Below, in pieces: positions 9,303 to 18,717 of a stretch of DNA of 64,000 bases. The position numbers and the translations under genes were made by a program. Below the pieces are notes generated by a model, which saw nothing but the letters and a program-made list of their open reading frames with translations, was not told where the DNA came from and did not search any database. Every line of letters starts with the position of its first letter. Position 1 is the stretch's first letter. Source of the DNA: Marinicellulosiphila megalodicopiae. Its GTDB lineage: Bacteria > Pseudomonadota > Gammaproteobacteria > Pseudomonadales > Natronospirillaceae. The stretch spans positions 2,046,001 through 2,110,000 of the forward strand of contig NZ_AP023087.1 in NCBI RefSeq assembly GCF_045862395.1. Reading direction: 5' to 3'.

Positions 9303-11039
9303 TTATTTACCTAATAACTTCAATAACATCGCTTCAATATCGTCAGCTTTAACATTTTGGCTGTCTTTATCTTTTCTGAATTTGTATTCCACTTCGCCTT
9401 CTTTTAATCCACGATCAGAAATCACAACACGATGCGGTGTGCCGATTAATTCCATGTCTGCAAATTTAACCCCTGGGCTTGTTTTTTTATCACGGTCATC
9501 TAAATATACGCTGATGCCTTTTTCTTTTAGGCTGTTATATAACCCTTCTGCAAGCTCGGACACTTCTTTAGATTTATGGGCATTTAATGGCACAATGCCG
9601 ACGGTAAATGGCGCTAACGCTTCAGGCCAAATGATACCGTTGTCGTCGTAGTTTTGCTCAATTGCAGCAGCCACAATTCTTGAAATACCAATCCCATAAC
9701 AACCCATGTCCATCACGGCGCTTTTGCCGTTTTGATCAAGCACGGTTGCATTTAATGCCGCGCTGTAGGTTTTACCTAATTGGAAAATATGACCCACTTC
9801 AATGCCGCGTTTAATTTCGATAACGCCTTCGCCACATGGTGATGGGTCGCCCGCTTGAATGTTACGAATGTCCGCAACGCTCGAAAGTGCAATATCACGC
9901 GTCCAATTGGCACCCGTTAAATGTTTGCCATTAATGTTTGCGCCACACACAAAATCACTGGATACACTTGCTGCACGATCAATAATGACGCTGATGTGTT
10001 CATTTTGAATGTTTGGACCAATGCAGCCCGTATTGCAATTTAATAACGCTGCAATTTCTGCATCTGTTGCAAACGTAAGGGGCGCTAACACAGACTCTAT
10101 TTTTTCGGCTTTAATTTCGTTTAATTCATGATCGCCACGAACCACTAATGCCACTAATTTTGTTTGTTCTTCACTGTGATCGGCTGCTAGCACCATTAAG
10201 GTTTTAAGAGTTTGCTGCGCTTCGATATTTAAAAATGCACAGATTTCTTCAATGGTTTTATGCTCGCCAGTATCCACTTCTGCTAGTTCTTGGGACGGTG
10301 CGTCTGCTTCTGGTTTTGGTAATAATGCTTCTGCCATTTCGATGTTTGCGGCATAGCTAGATACACTACTAAAGGCAATATCATCTTCACCTGAATCGGC
10401 TAATACATGAAACTCATGAGAAGCGTTGCCGCCAATTGAGCCTGTATCTGCTTGCACAGGGCGATAATCCAAACCTAAACGATCAAAAATTCGGCAGTAA
10501 GTTGCGTGAATGTTGTCGTATTCTTCTTGTAGGCTTTCTTGGCCTACGTGAAAGGAATAGGCATCTTTCATGATAAATTCACGTGAACGCATCACACCAA
10601 AGCGAGGGCGGGTTTCGTCTCTGAATTTGGTTTGCACTTGATAAAACGTCATTGGCAGTTGTTTGTAGCTGGCTAACTCATTGCGCGCTAAGTCTGTTAT
10701 GACTTCTTCATGAGTCGGGCCTACACAAAAATCACGACCATGACGATCTTTTACTCTTAATAATTCACCGCCGTATTTTTGCCATCTGCCTGTTTCTTGC
10801 CATAATTCAGCCGGTTGAATAGCGGGCATTAAAATCTCTTGAGCGCCTGATCTGTCCATTTCTTCACGTACGATCGCTTCCACATTACGTAATACTTTTA
10901 ATCCAAGGGGTAACCAGTTGTACAAGCCTGATGCGACTTTGCGGATCATTCCGGCACGTAACATTAATTGGTGACTGATCACAACAGCATCTGAAGGGCT
11001 TTCTTTTAAAGTAGAGATTAAAAAACGACTGGCGCGCAT
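9303..11039 (-). CDS. proS: Prolyl-tRNA synthetase, bacterial type with editing insertion
   Basis: This enzyme charges tRNA-Pro with proline in the cytoplasm. It has 578 residues, normal for the bacterial form. Class II motifs are visible: motif 2 TKFRDETRPRFGVMRSREF (about residues 136-154) and, near the C-terminus, GCYGIGISR of motif 3. The segment between them (about 230-390) is the YbaK-like INS domain that removes mischarged alanine, followed by the C-terminal anticodon-binding domain (VGIVPLNAH). It is a single gene with its own terminator region. Confidence 0.97.
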   Translation of the reverse strand: MRASRFLISTLKESPSDAVVISHQLMLRAGMIRKVASGLYNWLPLGLKVLRNVEAIVREEMDRSGAQEILMPAIQPAELWQETGRWQKYGGELLRVKDRHGRDFCVGPTHEEVITDLARNELASYKQLPMTFYQVQTKFRDETRPRFGVMRSREFIMKDAYSFHVGQESLQEEYDNIHATYCRIFDRLGLDYRPVQADTGSIGGNASHEFHVLADSGEDDIAFSSVSSYAANIEMAEALLPKPEADAPSQELAEVDTGEHKTIEEICAFLNIEAQQTLKTLMVLAADHSEEQTKLVALVVRGDHELNEIKAEKIESVLAPLTFATDAEIAALLNCNTGCIGPNIQNEHISVIIDRAASVSSDFVCGANINGKHLTGANWTRDIALSSVADIRNIQAGDPSPCGEGVIEIKRGIEVGHIFQLGKTYSAALNATVLDQNGKSAVMDMGCYGIGISRIVAAAIEQNYDDNGIIWPEALAPFTVGIVPLNAHKSKEVSELAEGLYNSLKEKGISVYLDDRDKKTSPGVKFADMELIGTPHRVVISDRGLKEGEVEYKFRKDKDSQNVKADDIEAMLLKLLGK

Positions 11040-11173
11040 GATGGCATCCTGTTTGAGTATGAAAAAAACGCGTATTTTAATGGCTTTGAGTTAGATGTCT
11101 ATTGAATTAAAATTTGGGTGCGAATATTTGTTCAATACGGTAGAATCCGCGCTTTTTAACTAAGGGTAATCTC

Positions 11174-11458
11174 ATGTTTAAAGTAAACGAATATTTTGAC
11201 GGTAAAGTAACCAGTATGGCTTTTGAAGAAGCAACCGGTTCAGCTACTGTTGGTTTGATGGCTAAAGGCGAATATGAATTTGGTACAGACAAGAAAGAAA
11301 TCATGCATGTGGTTTCTGGTGAGTTAGTTATTCAGCTTAAAGGTGAAGAAAACTGGACGTCTTATAAAACGGGTGAGCATTTTAATGTGGATGGATCATC
11401 ATCGTTTAAATTACAAGTACCTGTTGATACCGCTTATCGTTGTCAGTACATTGATTGA
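11174..11458 (+). CDS. ppnP: Pyrimidine/purine nucleoside phosphorylase (YaiE/DUF1255)
   Basis: This 94-residue single-domain cupin matches the PpnP/YaiE family in length and sequence, with VGLMAKGEYEF, VVSGELVIQL and a C-terminal YRCQYI. Members split several nucleosides with phosphate, serving nucleoside salvage in the cytoplasm. TAAGGG lies seven bases before the start. It is divergent from proS and followed by its own terminator, so it is transcribed alone. Confidence 0.93.
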   Translation: MFKVNEYFDGKVTSMAFEEATGSATVGLMAKGEYEFGTDKKEIMHVVSGELVIQLKGEENWTSYKTGEHFNVDGSSSFKLQVPVDTAYRCQYID

Positions 11459-11484
11459 TTGAATAAGTTAATCGTTCTGTATTT

Positions 11485-11513
11485 AAGCCATTGTTTTTCA
11501 ATGGCTTTTTTTT
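11485..11513 (+). terminator. Intrinsic terminator of ppnP
   Basis: A perfect 9-bp stem (AAGCCATTG with CAATGGCTT, loop TTTTT) is followed by eight T residues. Confidence 0.93.
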
Positions 11514-11632
11514 GATCTAATTAAAAATAATACATGTTCAAAGTTGGATTCTGAACAAATTCTGTTTTACTTCTAATGCATACACTGTTAAAACTCTCGT
11601 AAAATAATAAAATATAAAAGCAGGTGCACGTT

Positions 11633-12601
11633 ATGTCATTTACACTCATTGTTGATTCAAATTGTGATTTATCTCAATCAATGTTGAAGCAATATAATGT
11701 AGGTGTGATTCCTATTCATTACTATATTAAAAAAGAAGAGTTTCAAGAGTTACGTGACACTGACGAAATTAATGATTTTTATAATACAAACAAAAAATTA
11801 AATGCCAAGCATTATGATACAGGGCCGAGTTCGGTCAATACGATCAAAAACATACTTTTGCAAAAAATTGATGAAAATCCGAAGAATGATATTTTAATTC
11901 AAACGGTGATGCGAACCCGCTCTAAAACCTACGAAAATGCAAATCTAGCCATTGCAGAAATACTCGCCCAAGACAAATATAAAAAACTGAATATTAAAGT
12001 AATGAATACTGGAACTGCTTATGCAGGCCAGGCATTATTTGCCTGTCATAGTATTGCGCTGCGTAAAAAAGGCTTAAGTATGATTGATACTCGACGCAGA
12101 GTTGAGGCTATGGTTGATTATATGCAGTCATTTGTGATGCCTCCGAATATTAAATATGCACGTGAGCAGGTGGTCAGTCGTGGTTTAACCGCAGATGGTG
12201 GCGTAAGTTGGTTGACTGCTCAAGTGGGCAGTGCATTAAGTGTTGTGCCTGTTGTGTTACTTAGAAAAGATGCATCCACAGCATTAGTAAAAGCTAGAGG
12301 GATCGAAGCGGCTTTAGAAAAAGTCATTGATGATATACAAGTGAATATCGATAACCTAATTTCTCCATTTATTTGTATTTCTTATGCAGGGAAAATGGAA
12401 GAATTACAAAAAAATTCAAGTTATAAAAAATTACTCTCAATTGTTGAAAATAAAAAAATCAAAGTGGTTTCAACGCCAATGTGTGTGGCAGGCGGTATTG
12501 TTTTGGGATTAGGTTGTATCAGTGTTGCATACGCAACTCGAGCGCCATTTAATGAAGATGCTAATAAACTAGTTTCTTCAGATGAGTCTGTAACCGTTTA
12601 A
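11633..12601 (+). CDS. DegV family fatty-acid-binding protein
   Basis: This 322-residue protein belongs to the DegV (EDD fold) family, whose members bind a fatty acid; in Gram-positive bacteria the FakB members present it to a kinase. The N-terminus TLIVDSNCDLS and the string TGPSSV are the usual DegV strand and ligand-loop signatures. The chosen ATG at 11633 has AGGTG seven bases upstream; a GTG three codons earlier is the alternative. The length, near 320, is typical of the gammaproteobacterial branch. No FakA-like kinase is visible in the window, so its role here is open. Confidence 0.82.
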   Translation: MSFTLIVDSNCDLSQSMLKQYNVGVIPIHYYIKKEEFQELRDTDEINDFYNTNKKLNAKHYDTGPSSVNTIKNILLQKIDENPKNDILIQTVMRTRSKTYENANLAIAEILAQDKYKKLNIKVMNTGTAYAGQALFACHSIALRKKGLSMIDTRRRVEAMVDYMQSFVMPPNIKYAREQVVSRGLTADGGVSWLTAQVGSALSVVPVVLLRKDASTALVKARGIEAALEKVIDDIQVNIDNLISPFICISYAGKMEELQKNSSYKKLLSIVENKKIKVVSTPMCVAGGIVLGLGCISVAYATRAPFNEDANKLVSSDESVTV

Positions 12602-12615
12602 AAAATATTAAATTT

Positions 12616-12653
12616 AAAAACGCAATATAAGGTTAACTTTATTGCGTTTTTTT
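12616..12653 (+). terminator. Intrinsic terminator after the DegV gene
   Basis: The stem AAAACGCAATA with TATTGCGTTTT, plus an inner AAGTTAACCTT-like symmetry, is followed by a T run. Confidence 0.88.
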
Positions 12654-12692
12654 GTTTTTTGATGGAATAAAAATGAATATTAGGTTGGGAGG

Positions 12693-12741
12693 TTGATTAT
12701 TGTTAGTTTCGATGTATAGTGCCTAACTTTCAAAACGAAAC
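12693..12741 (+). promoter_or_regulatory. Promoter and candidate GlmR operator
   Basis: TTGATT at 12693-12698 and TATAGT at 12715-12720, with a 16-bp spacer, form a good sigma-70 promoter just ahead of glmR. An inverted repeat GTTTCG (12706-12711) and CGAAAC (12736-12741) straddles the -10 box. DeoR-family regulators commonly use TTTCG-type half sites, so autoregulation by GlmR is a reasonable inference. Confidence 0.55.
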
Positions 12742-12748
12742 TTAAAAG

Positions 12749-13507
12749 ATGTCCAAACGTAACACCCAACAACGTCGTCATAGTATTTTGCAATGTGTCA
12801 ATACGCAACTAGAAGTCAGTGTTGATCAATTAGCTCAAATGTGCGACACCTCAGAAGTGACTATACGTAAGGATTTAAGTGCCTTAGAAAAAAGTGGGTT
12901 ATTGCTTCGTCGTTTTGGTGGGGCCCTTGCACTTCCTTGCGAAATTACATCAAACGAAAACAAAAAAGTTTCAATTCAAAAAAAACGAATCGCCCAAAAA
13001 GCGGTGTCGTTAATCAAACCTCATCATCGCATTGTATTGGATTCAGGTCGCACAACTTTATCAATGATTGAGCATTTTGATGCCATTGAGGGGTTGTTGG
13101 TGATGACAAATTCATTGTTAATTGCAAATAAAATAAATGAATTAGAAAGCGAGCCTACGTTGTTAATGACCGGTGGCACTTGGGATCCACATTCAGAATC
13201 TTTTCAAGGACAGGTGGCTGAATCTGTATTACGCGCTTATGATTTTGATCAATTATTTATTGGTGCAGATGGAATCGATCCATCACGTGGCACCACTACG
13301 TTTAATGAATTATTAGGGTTGAGTCGTGTAATGGCGCAATCTGCTCGTGAAGTCATCGTGATGGTCGAGCATGAAAAAATAGGGCGTAAAATTCCAAACT
13401 TGGAGTTGTCCTGGGAATTAGTCAGTGTATTGGTAACCGATGAAAAATTGGATCAAGATACTGAAACATTAATTGAACAAGCAGGGGTAAAAATCCTGTA
13501 TGCATAA
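12749..13507 (+). CDS. glmR: DeoR-family regulator of glmS
   Basis: This 252-residue regulator has an N-terminal DeoR-type helix-turn-helix (about residues 5-58, with SEVTIRKDLSALE) and a C-terminal sugar-phosphate sensor domain (DeoRC; GADGID, TTTFNE). It lies 16 bp upstream of glmS on the same strand. This is the arrangement of GlmR in Pseudomonas and relatives, where it tunes amino-sugar synthesis, probably by sensing a hexosamine phosphate. The symbol is given by family and context. Its own promoter carries a TTTCG/CGAAA inverted repeat that may be its operator. Confidence 0.82.
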   Translation: MSKRNTQQRRHSILQCVNTQLEVSVDQLAQMCDTSEVTIRKDLSALEKSGLLLRRFGGALALPCEITSNENKKVSIQKKRIAQKAVSLIKPHHRIVLDSGRTTLSMIEHFDAIEGLLVMTNSLLIANKINELESEPTLLMTGGTWDPHSESFQGQVAESVLRAYDFDQLFIGADGIDPSRGTTTFNELLGLSRVMAQSAREVIVMVEHEKIGRKIPNLELSWELVSVLVTDEKLDQDTETLIEQAGVKILYA

Positions 13508-13523
13508 CTTAAGGTAAATATAT

Positions 13524-15371
13524 ATGTGTGGAATAGTTGGCGCCGTGGCGCAAAGAGATGTAATGAGTATTTTGGTCGAAGGATTACGCAGACTGGAATA
13601 CCGTGGGTATGACTCGTCGGGAGTGGCAATTATTGATAAATATAATGCAGTACAACGAACGCGTAGAGTTGGCAAAGTTCAAGAATTAGCCGATGCATTG
13701 CATGCTAATCCGTTATCAGGTGGGACGGGGATTGCTCATACGCGCTGGGCAACCCACGGTATTCCAAGTGAAAGTAATGCACACCCTCACGTGTCTGGTG
13801 ATGGCGCGCAATCTGCGAATATCGCAGTGGTACATAATGGCATTATTGAAAATCACGGCCCCTTAAGAGAAAAATTAAAAAAAGCAGGATACGAATTTAC
13901 CTCTCAAACTGATACTGAAGTGATTGCACATCTGGTGCATTTTGAATTGCAAACCAGTGAAACTTTGTTAGAAGCAGTACAAAAAACAGTCAAACAATTT
14001 GAAGGCGCTTATGGAACGGTGGTGCTTGATTCTAATACACCCGAAAAAATGGTTGTTGCTCGCTCAGGTAGCCCATTAGTGATTGGCTTAGGTCTGGATG
14101 AAAATTTCATTGCATCGGACATGATGGCGCTTTTGCCAGTTACTCGTAAATTTATGTTTTTAGAAGAAGGGGATGTGGCTCAGGTAACCCGTTTTGACGT
14201 TTCGGTTTATAACAAAAAAGGCAAATTGGTTGAACGTGAATCAAAAGAACACGACATTTCACATGAAGCAAGTGATAAAGGCGAATATCGTCATTACATG
14301 ATGAAAGAAATTTTTGAGCAACCCACGGCCGTTAGAAACACTTTGGAAAATGGATTTAATGGAAATGATATCAATTACGATGCATTTGGTCATAATGCTG
14401 AAGAAATTTTCAAAGGCATCGAGCATGTTCAGATTATTGCCTGTGGCACCAGTTATCACTCTGGAATGGTCGCGCGCTATTGGCTGGAATCATTAGCAAA
14501 TATTTCTTGTTCAGTCGAAATTGCCAGCGAATTTCGTTATAGAAAATCCTTTGTTCCAAAAAAATCTTTAATCGTTACCCTATCCCAATCTGGTGAAACC
14601 GCCGATACTTTGGCTGCATTAAGATTGGCCAAAGAAATTGGTTATCAATCCAGTTTATGCGTGTGTAACGTACCGGGCTCTTCGCTTGTGAGGGAGTCGG
14701 ATTTAACCTTTTTAACTAAAGCTGGGGCGGAAATTGGCGTGGCTTCAACCAAAGCGTTTACGACTCAGTTAGTCGGTTTATTAATGATGACCATTGCGAT
14801 TGGGAAAACTCGAGGCATGGATGAAACGCAACAAAATAACATCATACAATCATTAAAAGCCCTGCCAAATACCTTGGAATCCGCATTAACTTTAGATAAA
14901 CCTATTGAGGAATTAGCAGAAGATTTTGCTGATAAACATCATTCATTATTTTTAGGTCGTGGCGCGCAGTATCCAATTGCAATGGAAGGGGCATTAAAGC
15001 TTAAGGAGATTTCTTATATTCACGCTGAAGCTTACGCAGCTGGAGAATTAAAACACGGTCCACTTGCATTAATTGATGCAAAAATGCCTGTGATTGTGGT
15101 GGCACCTAATAATGAGTTATTAGAAAAGCTTAAATCCAATGTTGAAGAAGTGCGTGCTCGTGGTGGATTAATGTATGTGTTTGCAGATGTTAACGCACAT
15201 TTTGAATCCGATGACACCCTTAAAGTGCTTAATGTTGTGCATTGTGACGACGTGGTTGCGCCTATTGTTTACACATTGCCATTACAGTTGTTGTCCTATT
15301 ACGTAGCCATCATTAAAGGTACGGATGTGGATCAGCCACGTAACTTGGCAAAATCAGTAACGGTTGAATAA
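13524..15371 (+). CDS. glmS: Glutamine-fructose-6-phosphate aminotransferase
   Basis: This enzyme makes glucosamine-6-phosphate from fructose-6-phosphate and glutamine, the first step to peptidoglycan and LPS amino sugars. It has 615 residues, the usual length. C2 is the glutaminase nucleophile (MCGIVGAV), RRLEYRGYDSSG and HTRWATHG are the class II amidotransferase signatures, and two SIS domains follow, the first with IACGTSYHSG and the second with GRGAQYPIAMEGALK. The C-terminus LAKSVTVE is canonical. It is the second gene of an operon with glmR, and the next ATG follows its stop directly. Confidence 0.97.
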   Translation: MCGIVGAVAQRDVMSILVEGLRRLEYRGYDSSGVAIIDKYNAVQRTRRVGKVQELADALHANPLSGGTGIAHTRWATHGIPSESNAHPHVSGDGAQSANIAVVHNGIIENHGPLREKLKKAGYEFTSQTDTEVIAHLVHFELQTSETLLEAVQKTVKQFEGAYGTVVLDSNTPEKMVVARSGSPLVIGLGLDENFIASDMMALLPVTRKFMFLEEGDVAQVTRFDVSVYNKKGKLVERESKEHDISHEASDKGEYRHYMMKEIFEQPTAVRNTLENGFNGNDINYDAFGHNAEEIFKGIEHVQIIACGTSYHSGMVARYWLESLANISCSVEIASEFRYRKSFVPKKSLIVTLSQSGETADTLAALRLAKEIGYQSSLCVCNVPGSSLVRESDLTFLTKAGAEIGVASTKAFTTQLVGLLMMTIAIGKTRGMDETQQNNIIQSLKALPNTLESALTLDKPIEELAEDFADKHHSLFLGRGAQYPIAMEGALKLKEISYIHAEAYAAGELKHGPLALIDAKMPVIVVAPNNELLEKLKSNVEEVRARGGLMYVFADVNAHFESDDTLKVLNVVHCDDVVAPIVYTLPLQLLSYYVAIIKGTDVDQPRNLAKSVTVE

Positions 15372-16520
15372 ATGAGCGTTAAAACCATAGTGGTTTTAGG
15401 TGGTTACGGAAATTTTGGCAAGCGGATCTCAGAGTTTTTCTCTGAAGATCCAAGCTTAAAAGAAAGGGATTTAACTGTGTATATCGCGGGTCGAAATATA
15501 CAGTCAGCTCAAAATTTTTGTAACACATTTGAGTCAAATCAAATGACTACCTATCTTCCTTTAAAAATTGATATCTTCGCGGACAATTGTTTTGACATTC
15601 TTCAAACCATTCAACCAGATTTAATCATTCACACATCGGGGCCGTTTCAAGGCCAAGATGCATTTATTGCAAAATATTGTTTGCAGTTAAATTGCCATTA
15701 CATTGATTTAGCCGATGACAGAAAATTTGTTAATCACATTACAGATTTAAATAAAATTGAAAACATTAATCCAGATTTATTAATTGTGTCAGGTGCCAGT
15801 AGTGTGCCAGGGGTGTCATCAACTGTTGTGTGTGAATTAGCAAAGCAGTTCAGTGAATTGCATGTCATTGATATTGCCATTGCACCAGGAAATCAAGCGG
15901 AGCGAGGTAAAGCCACATTAAAAGGCATTTTGTCTTACACGGGGAAACCCTTTTTAATTTGGAAAAATAAAAAATGGCAGCAAGTTTTTGGTTGGATGGA
16001 TTCAAGAAAAGTTGATTTTAAATATGGAATTGGTAAGCGACATTTAGCGAATGTGGATGTCCCAGATTTAGAATTGTTTCCAAAATATTTTCCAGCATTA
16101 AAAACCATGACGTTCCAAGCGGGATTAGAGTTGGGTTGGTTGCATAATATTATGCTGCTAATGGCAAAATTGGCAAAACATAAATGGATTAAAAATTGGG
16201 CAAGTTACACTGGGATTATTTATTATCTAGCATGTAAGGTTGAAAGGTTCGGCTCTGGTGATGGTGCAATGCGTGTAAAATTATCGGGCTTAAATCATCA
16301 AAAACAACAACAAGAAATAATTTGGACGCTGGTGGCCAAAGATGGTATTGGTCCATTTATTCCAACTTTTGCAAGTTTGATATTAGCCAAAAAATTGATT
16401 TTAAACGAGGGCGTTTATAAAGGGATTACCCCTTGTATGAATTTGTTTTCATTAAAAGAGTTTGAAGATTTTGCATTTTTAAAAAATATTCAGTCGCATA
16501 TTGAGTTAAAGGATAAGTAA
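15372..16520 (+). CDS. Saccharopine-dehydrogenase-like NAD(P)-binding protein
   Basis: This 382-residue protein starts with a Rossmann motif, VVLGGYGNFGKRI (residues 7-19). It continues with SGPFQGQD and SGASSVPGVSS, both typical of the Sacchrp_dh_NADP family. The start codon abuts the glmS stop, so translation is coupled. The following two small membrane-protein genes also abut or overlap, so the three form a module attached to the glmRS operon. Similar trios of a saccharopine-dehydrogenase-like protein, DUF2269 and a DoxX-like protein occur in other bacteria, but no reaction has been assigned. Confidence 0.8.
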   Translation: MSVKTIVVLGGYGNFGKRISEFFSEDPSLKERDLTVYIAGRNIQSAQNFCNTFESNQMTTYLPLKIDIFADNCFDILQTIQPDLIIHTSGPFQGQDAFIAKYCLQLNCHYIDLADDRKFVNHITDLNKIENINPDLLIVSGASSVPGVSSTVVCELAKQFSELHVIDIAIAPGNQAERGKATLKGILSYTGKPFLIWKNKKWQQVFGWMDSRKVDFKYGIGKRHLANVDVPDLELFPKYFPALKTMTFQAGLELGWLHNIMLLMAKLAKHKWIKNWASYTGIIYYLACKVERFGSGDGAMRVKLSGLNHQKQQQEIIWTLVAKDGIGPFIPTFASLILAKKLILNEGVYKGITPCMNLFSLKEFEDFAFLKNIQSHIELKDK

Positions 16521-16997
16521 ATGGAAAGTATGTATTTTACAATGAAACTGTTGCATATATTAGCGGCGGTTGTGGTGATGGGTACCGGTGCAGGTATCGC
16601 ATTTTTTATGTTAATGGCGGTAGTTTCAAAAAATAATACAGTCATTAAAGTGATTACAAAACATGTTGTGTTAGCGGATTGGTTATTTACTTTTCCCTTT
16701 GTGTTATTGCAAATTTGTACAGGAGGTTGGCTTATGCAATATTTAGGATTTTCATTTCAATCTCCTTGGTTTCAAACAGTAGGCAGTTTGTACCTATTAA
16801 TTGGTTTATGTTGGATGTTTGTCGTTTGGATTCAGTATCGACTTAAAAATATTGCGCAGCAAGAAGGTTTTAATGTGTTGGATAATCGTGCTTTTAAACG
16901 AATGTTTCGTTGTTGGTTGTTTTTAGGTTTTGTTGCATTTTCTGCCTTAATCATTGTGTTTTATTATATGGTTTTTAAACCTGCTAAGTTTTTTTAA
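16521..16997 (+). CDS. DUF2269 family integral membrane protein
   Basis: This 158-residue protein has four hydrophobic segments at about residues 8-31, 47-72, 82-104 and 131-152. The string MKLLHILAAVVVMGTGAG and later ADWLFTFP fit DUF2269. The start codon follows the previous stop directly, and its stop shares one base with the next start (TAATG). No function is known. Confidence 0.75.
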   Translation: MESMYFTMKLLHILAAVVVMGTGAGIAFFMLMAVVSKNNTVIKVITKHVVLADWLFTFPFVLLQICTGGWLMQYLGFSFQSPWFQTVGSLYLLIGLCWMFVVWIQYRLKNIAQQEGFNVLDNRAFKRMFRCWLFLGFVAFSALIIVFYYMVFKPAKFF

Positions 16998-17347
16998 TGA
17001 TTCGATTCAGTCTTTCCTTTTTATGGCTTTTTACTGCGCTTACTTCTGCATTTTTTGCCTTTGAAATCAGTTTGGAGATTTTAGAGCAAACGATCATCCC
17101 AATGAAATATCATGTTTTTTTAATTTATTCAGGCAGTGCTTTAGATGGAATAATTGGGATTTGGTTATGCTTTGCAAAAAAAATTAGATGGGTAATATAT
17201 TTGCAATGGATCGTTATTTTAGGGTTTACCTTAATCATTAGTTGGTTAGTTCCGAATTATTGGTTGCATCCTTTTGGTCCTGTGACTAAAAATATCCCTA
17301 TTTTCGTATTGTGCTGGGTGTGGTTGAAGCAACATGATGATGAATAA
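16997..17347 (+). CDS. DoxX-like small membrane protein
   Basis: This 116-residue protein has four predicted membrane segments. SGSALDGIIGIWL and the C-terminal HPFGPVTKNIPI resemble the DoxX-like 3 family. It overlaps the preceding gene by one base and is the last gene of the glmR-glmS operon. The role is unknown; it is probably a partner of the dehydrogenase-like protein. Confidence 0.7.
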   Translation: MIRFSLSFLWLFTALTSAFFAFEISLEILEQTIIPMKYHVFLIYSGSALDGIIGIWLCFAKKIRWVIYLQWIVILGFTLIISWLVPNYWLHPFGPVTKNIPIFVLCWVWLKQHDDE

Positions 17348-17652
17348 AAAATTAGAAATGCATTTTATTATATCCTCATCAAATTATTGAACCAAATCAA
17401 TTTGTTCCACCTAAACATGTAGCAAAAAAATTATTACTTTTCGCTCTTTTTTAAATTTTAAATATCTGCGTTAACTGTATTATTTTCCATGTAAACTCAT
17501 AGGTTTCATCTTATTCTGTTCAAATTTGATCGCTACATAGCGGTAGCTTATTGGAGTAATACAGAAATATTGCTGATCGTAATCGGAATAGTCACAATTG
17601 AGCTGAATAGATTTATAAATTTTCACATTTAACTTTTATGCTTTTTATTCAG
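17348..17652. other. Intergenic region between convergent genes
   Basis: This is about 305 bp of AT-rich DNA between the DoxX-like gene and the minus-strand binding protein. A short GCTAC/GTAGC hairpin occurs near 17532-17549, but no T run follows, so I do not call a terminator. No gene is supported. Confidence 0.5.
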
Positions 17653-18450
17653 TTATTTAATTTCAGATGAAACTCCCTTTAAGGGCAGGGCGATGACTGT
17701 TTTGTTATTGCTGGCTTTTTGTATTGCAAGCTTCATTTTTAATACTAAATCATCATCAGTCTGGTTATTAAATACTGTCCATAACCCTTTTTCTAATTCT
17801 TTTATATAATAAACCAGCTCAATTTCATTAATGTCATAGCCCATGGCAGCGGCTCGGCTTAAAAAACCATGACTGCTTGCTGGAATGATATCCACTCTGC
17901 CACGCATTAACATATGGGTTAAAGAATCACTTTCTCCAACTAATTCAAAATTATTAAAGGATTCTTGTTTGAAAAAATGATGGATCGCACTATCAATAAA
18001 TACGGCACTTGTGTATTTTTCAATGTCTGAAGTTTTAGTGATGTGAATGTCGGTTCTATTTTTTAATTTAAAAATCCCCACTTGAATGTAACCTACTGGT
18101 GCCACCCATTTAAATAAATCTTCTCTAGCAGGGAATCGAACCACTGAAAATAAAAGAGTATTAGGTTCAAGTTCGCCAATTTGATATGCACGTGCCCAAG
18201 GATAAACTTCAATATCAGAAACTCTCATATCAAACTCTTTCAAAGCAGGCGTCATCAAATCAATCACAGTGCCTTGTAATTCATTATCAACTAAATAATG
18301 AAACGGAGGAAAGTTCTCAGTGACAACTTTGATTTGTGTCGAAATAGCAAATGTCGCCATAAATCCAATACAAAAACAAAGAAATATCGAACTTAAAAAA
18401 TTAGAAAATCGTGGTAAGGTCATTTGTTTTTTTTTCTTAATTATGTTCAT
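17653..18450 (-). CDS. Periplasmic substrate-binding protein (SBP_bac_3 type)
   Basis: This 265-residue protein has a signal-like hydrophobic segment (about residues 18-37). It then starts like family 3 binding proteins: IKVVTENFPPFHYL and LQGTVIDLM. The length fits the free-standing amino-acid-type binding fold, although no ABC transporter is nearby. It is divergent from a second binding protein and a sensor kinase, so it may serve signalling rather than uptake. That is inference. Two starts are possible (codon 1 or the Met at codon 10), and neither has a strong ribosome binding site. Confidence 0.8.
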   Translation of the reverse strand: MNIIKKKKQMTLPRFSNFLSSIFLCFCIGFMATFAISTQIKVVTENFPPFHYLVDNELQGTVIDLMTPALKEFDMRVSDIEVYPWARAYQIGELEPNTLLFSVVRFPAREDLFKWVAPVGYIQVGIFKLKNRTDIHITKTSDIEKYTSAVFIDSAIHHFFKQESFNNFELVGESDSLTHMLMRGRVDIIPASSHGFLSRAAAMGYDINEIELVYYIKELEKGLWTVFNNQTDDDLVLKMKLAIQKASNNKTVIALPLKGVSSEIK

Positions 18451-18634
18451 TTTAGATTAGTTGAATAAATGAATAATTTAATTGAGGATGCAAATTAAAT
18501 TAATATTTAACAAACAATCACATCAAAAGTCTGGCTTATTTTCATTTAATGTCTTTGTTTTCAGATCACTGTGTCATTTGGTTATGTTTGAACTATGCTA
18601 AATACATTCATTAGTATTTTATTAACCCTCTATA

Positions 18635-18717
18635 GGTTTCGAACTTGGTATCGAACTTGGTTTTGAGCTAGGTTTGAGCAAGGTATCGAACAAGATATCG
18701 AACAAGGTATTGAGCAT
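18635..18717 (+). repeat. 12-bp tandem repeat just upstream of the binding-protein gene
   Basis: About seven consecutive copies of a 12-bp unit near GGTATCGAACTT occupy 18635-18717; one copy is 11 bp. They run into the start codon at 18716 and supply its AAGG ribosome binding site (18704-18707). The 11-bp copy shifts the phase, and the unit otherwise keeps a TCGAAC or TTGAGC core. Confidence 0.85.

Noticed and set aside
18674..18715. Upstream TTG start for the PotD-like protein
   Set aside because: It lies inside the tandem repeat with no properly spaced ribosome binding site. ATG 18716 has AAGG and gives a normal Tat leader.
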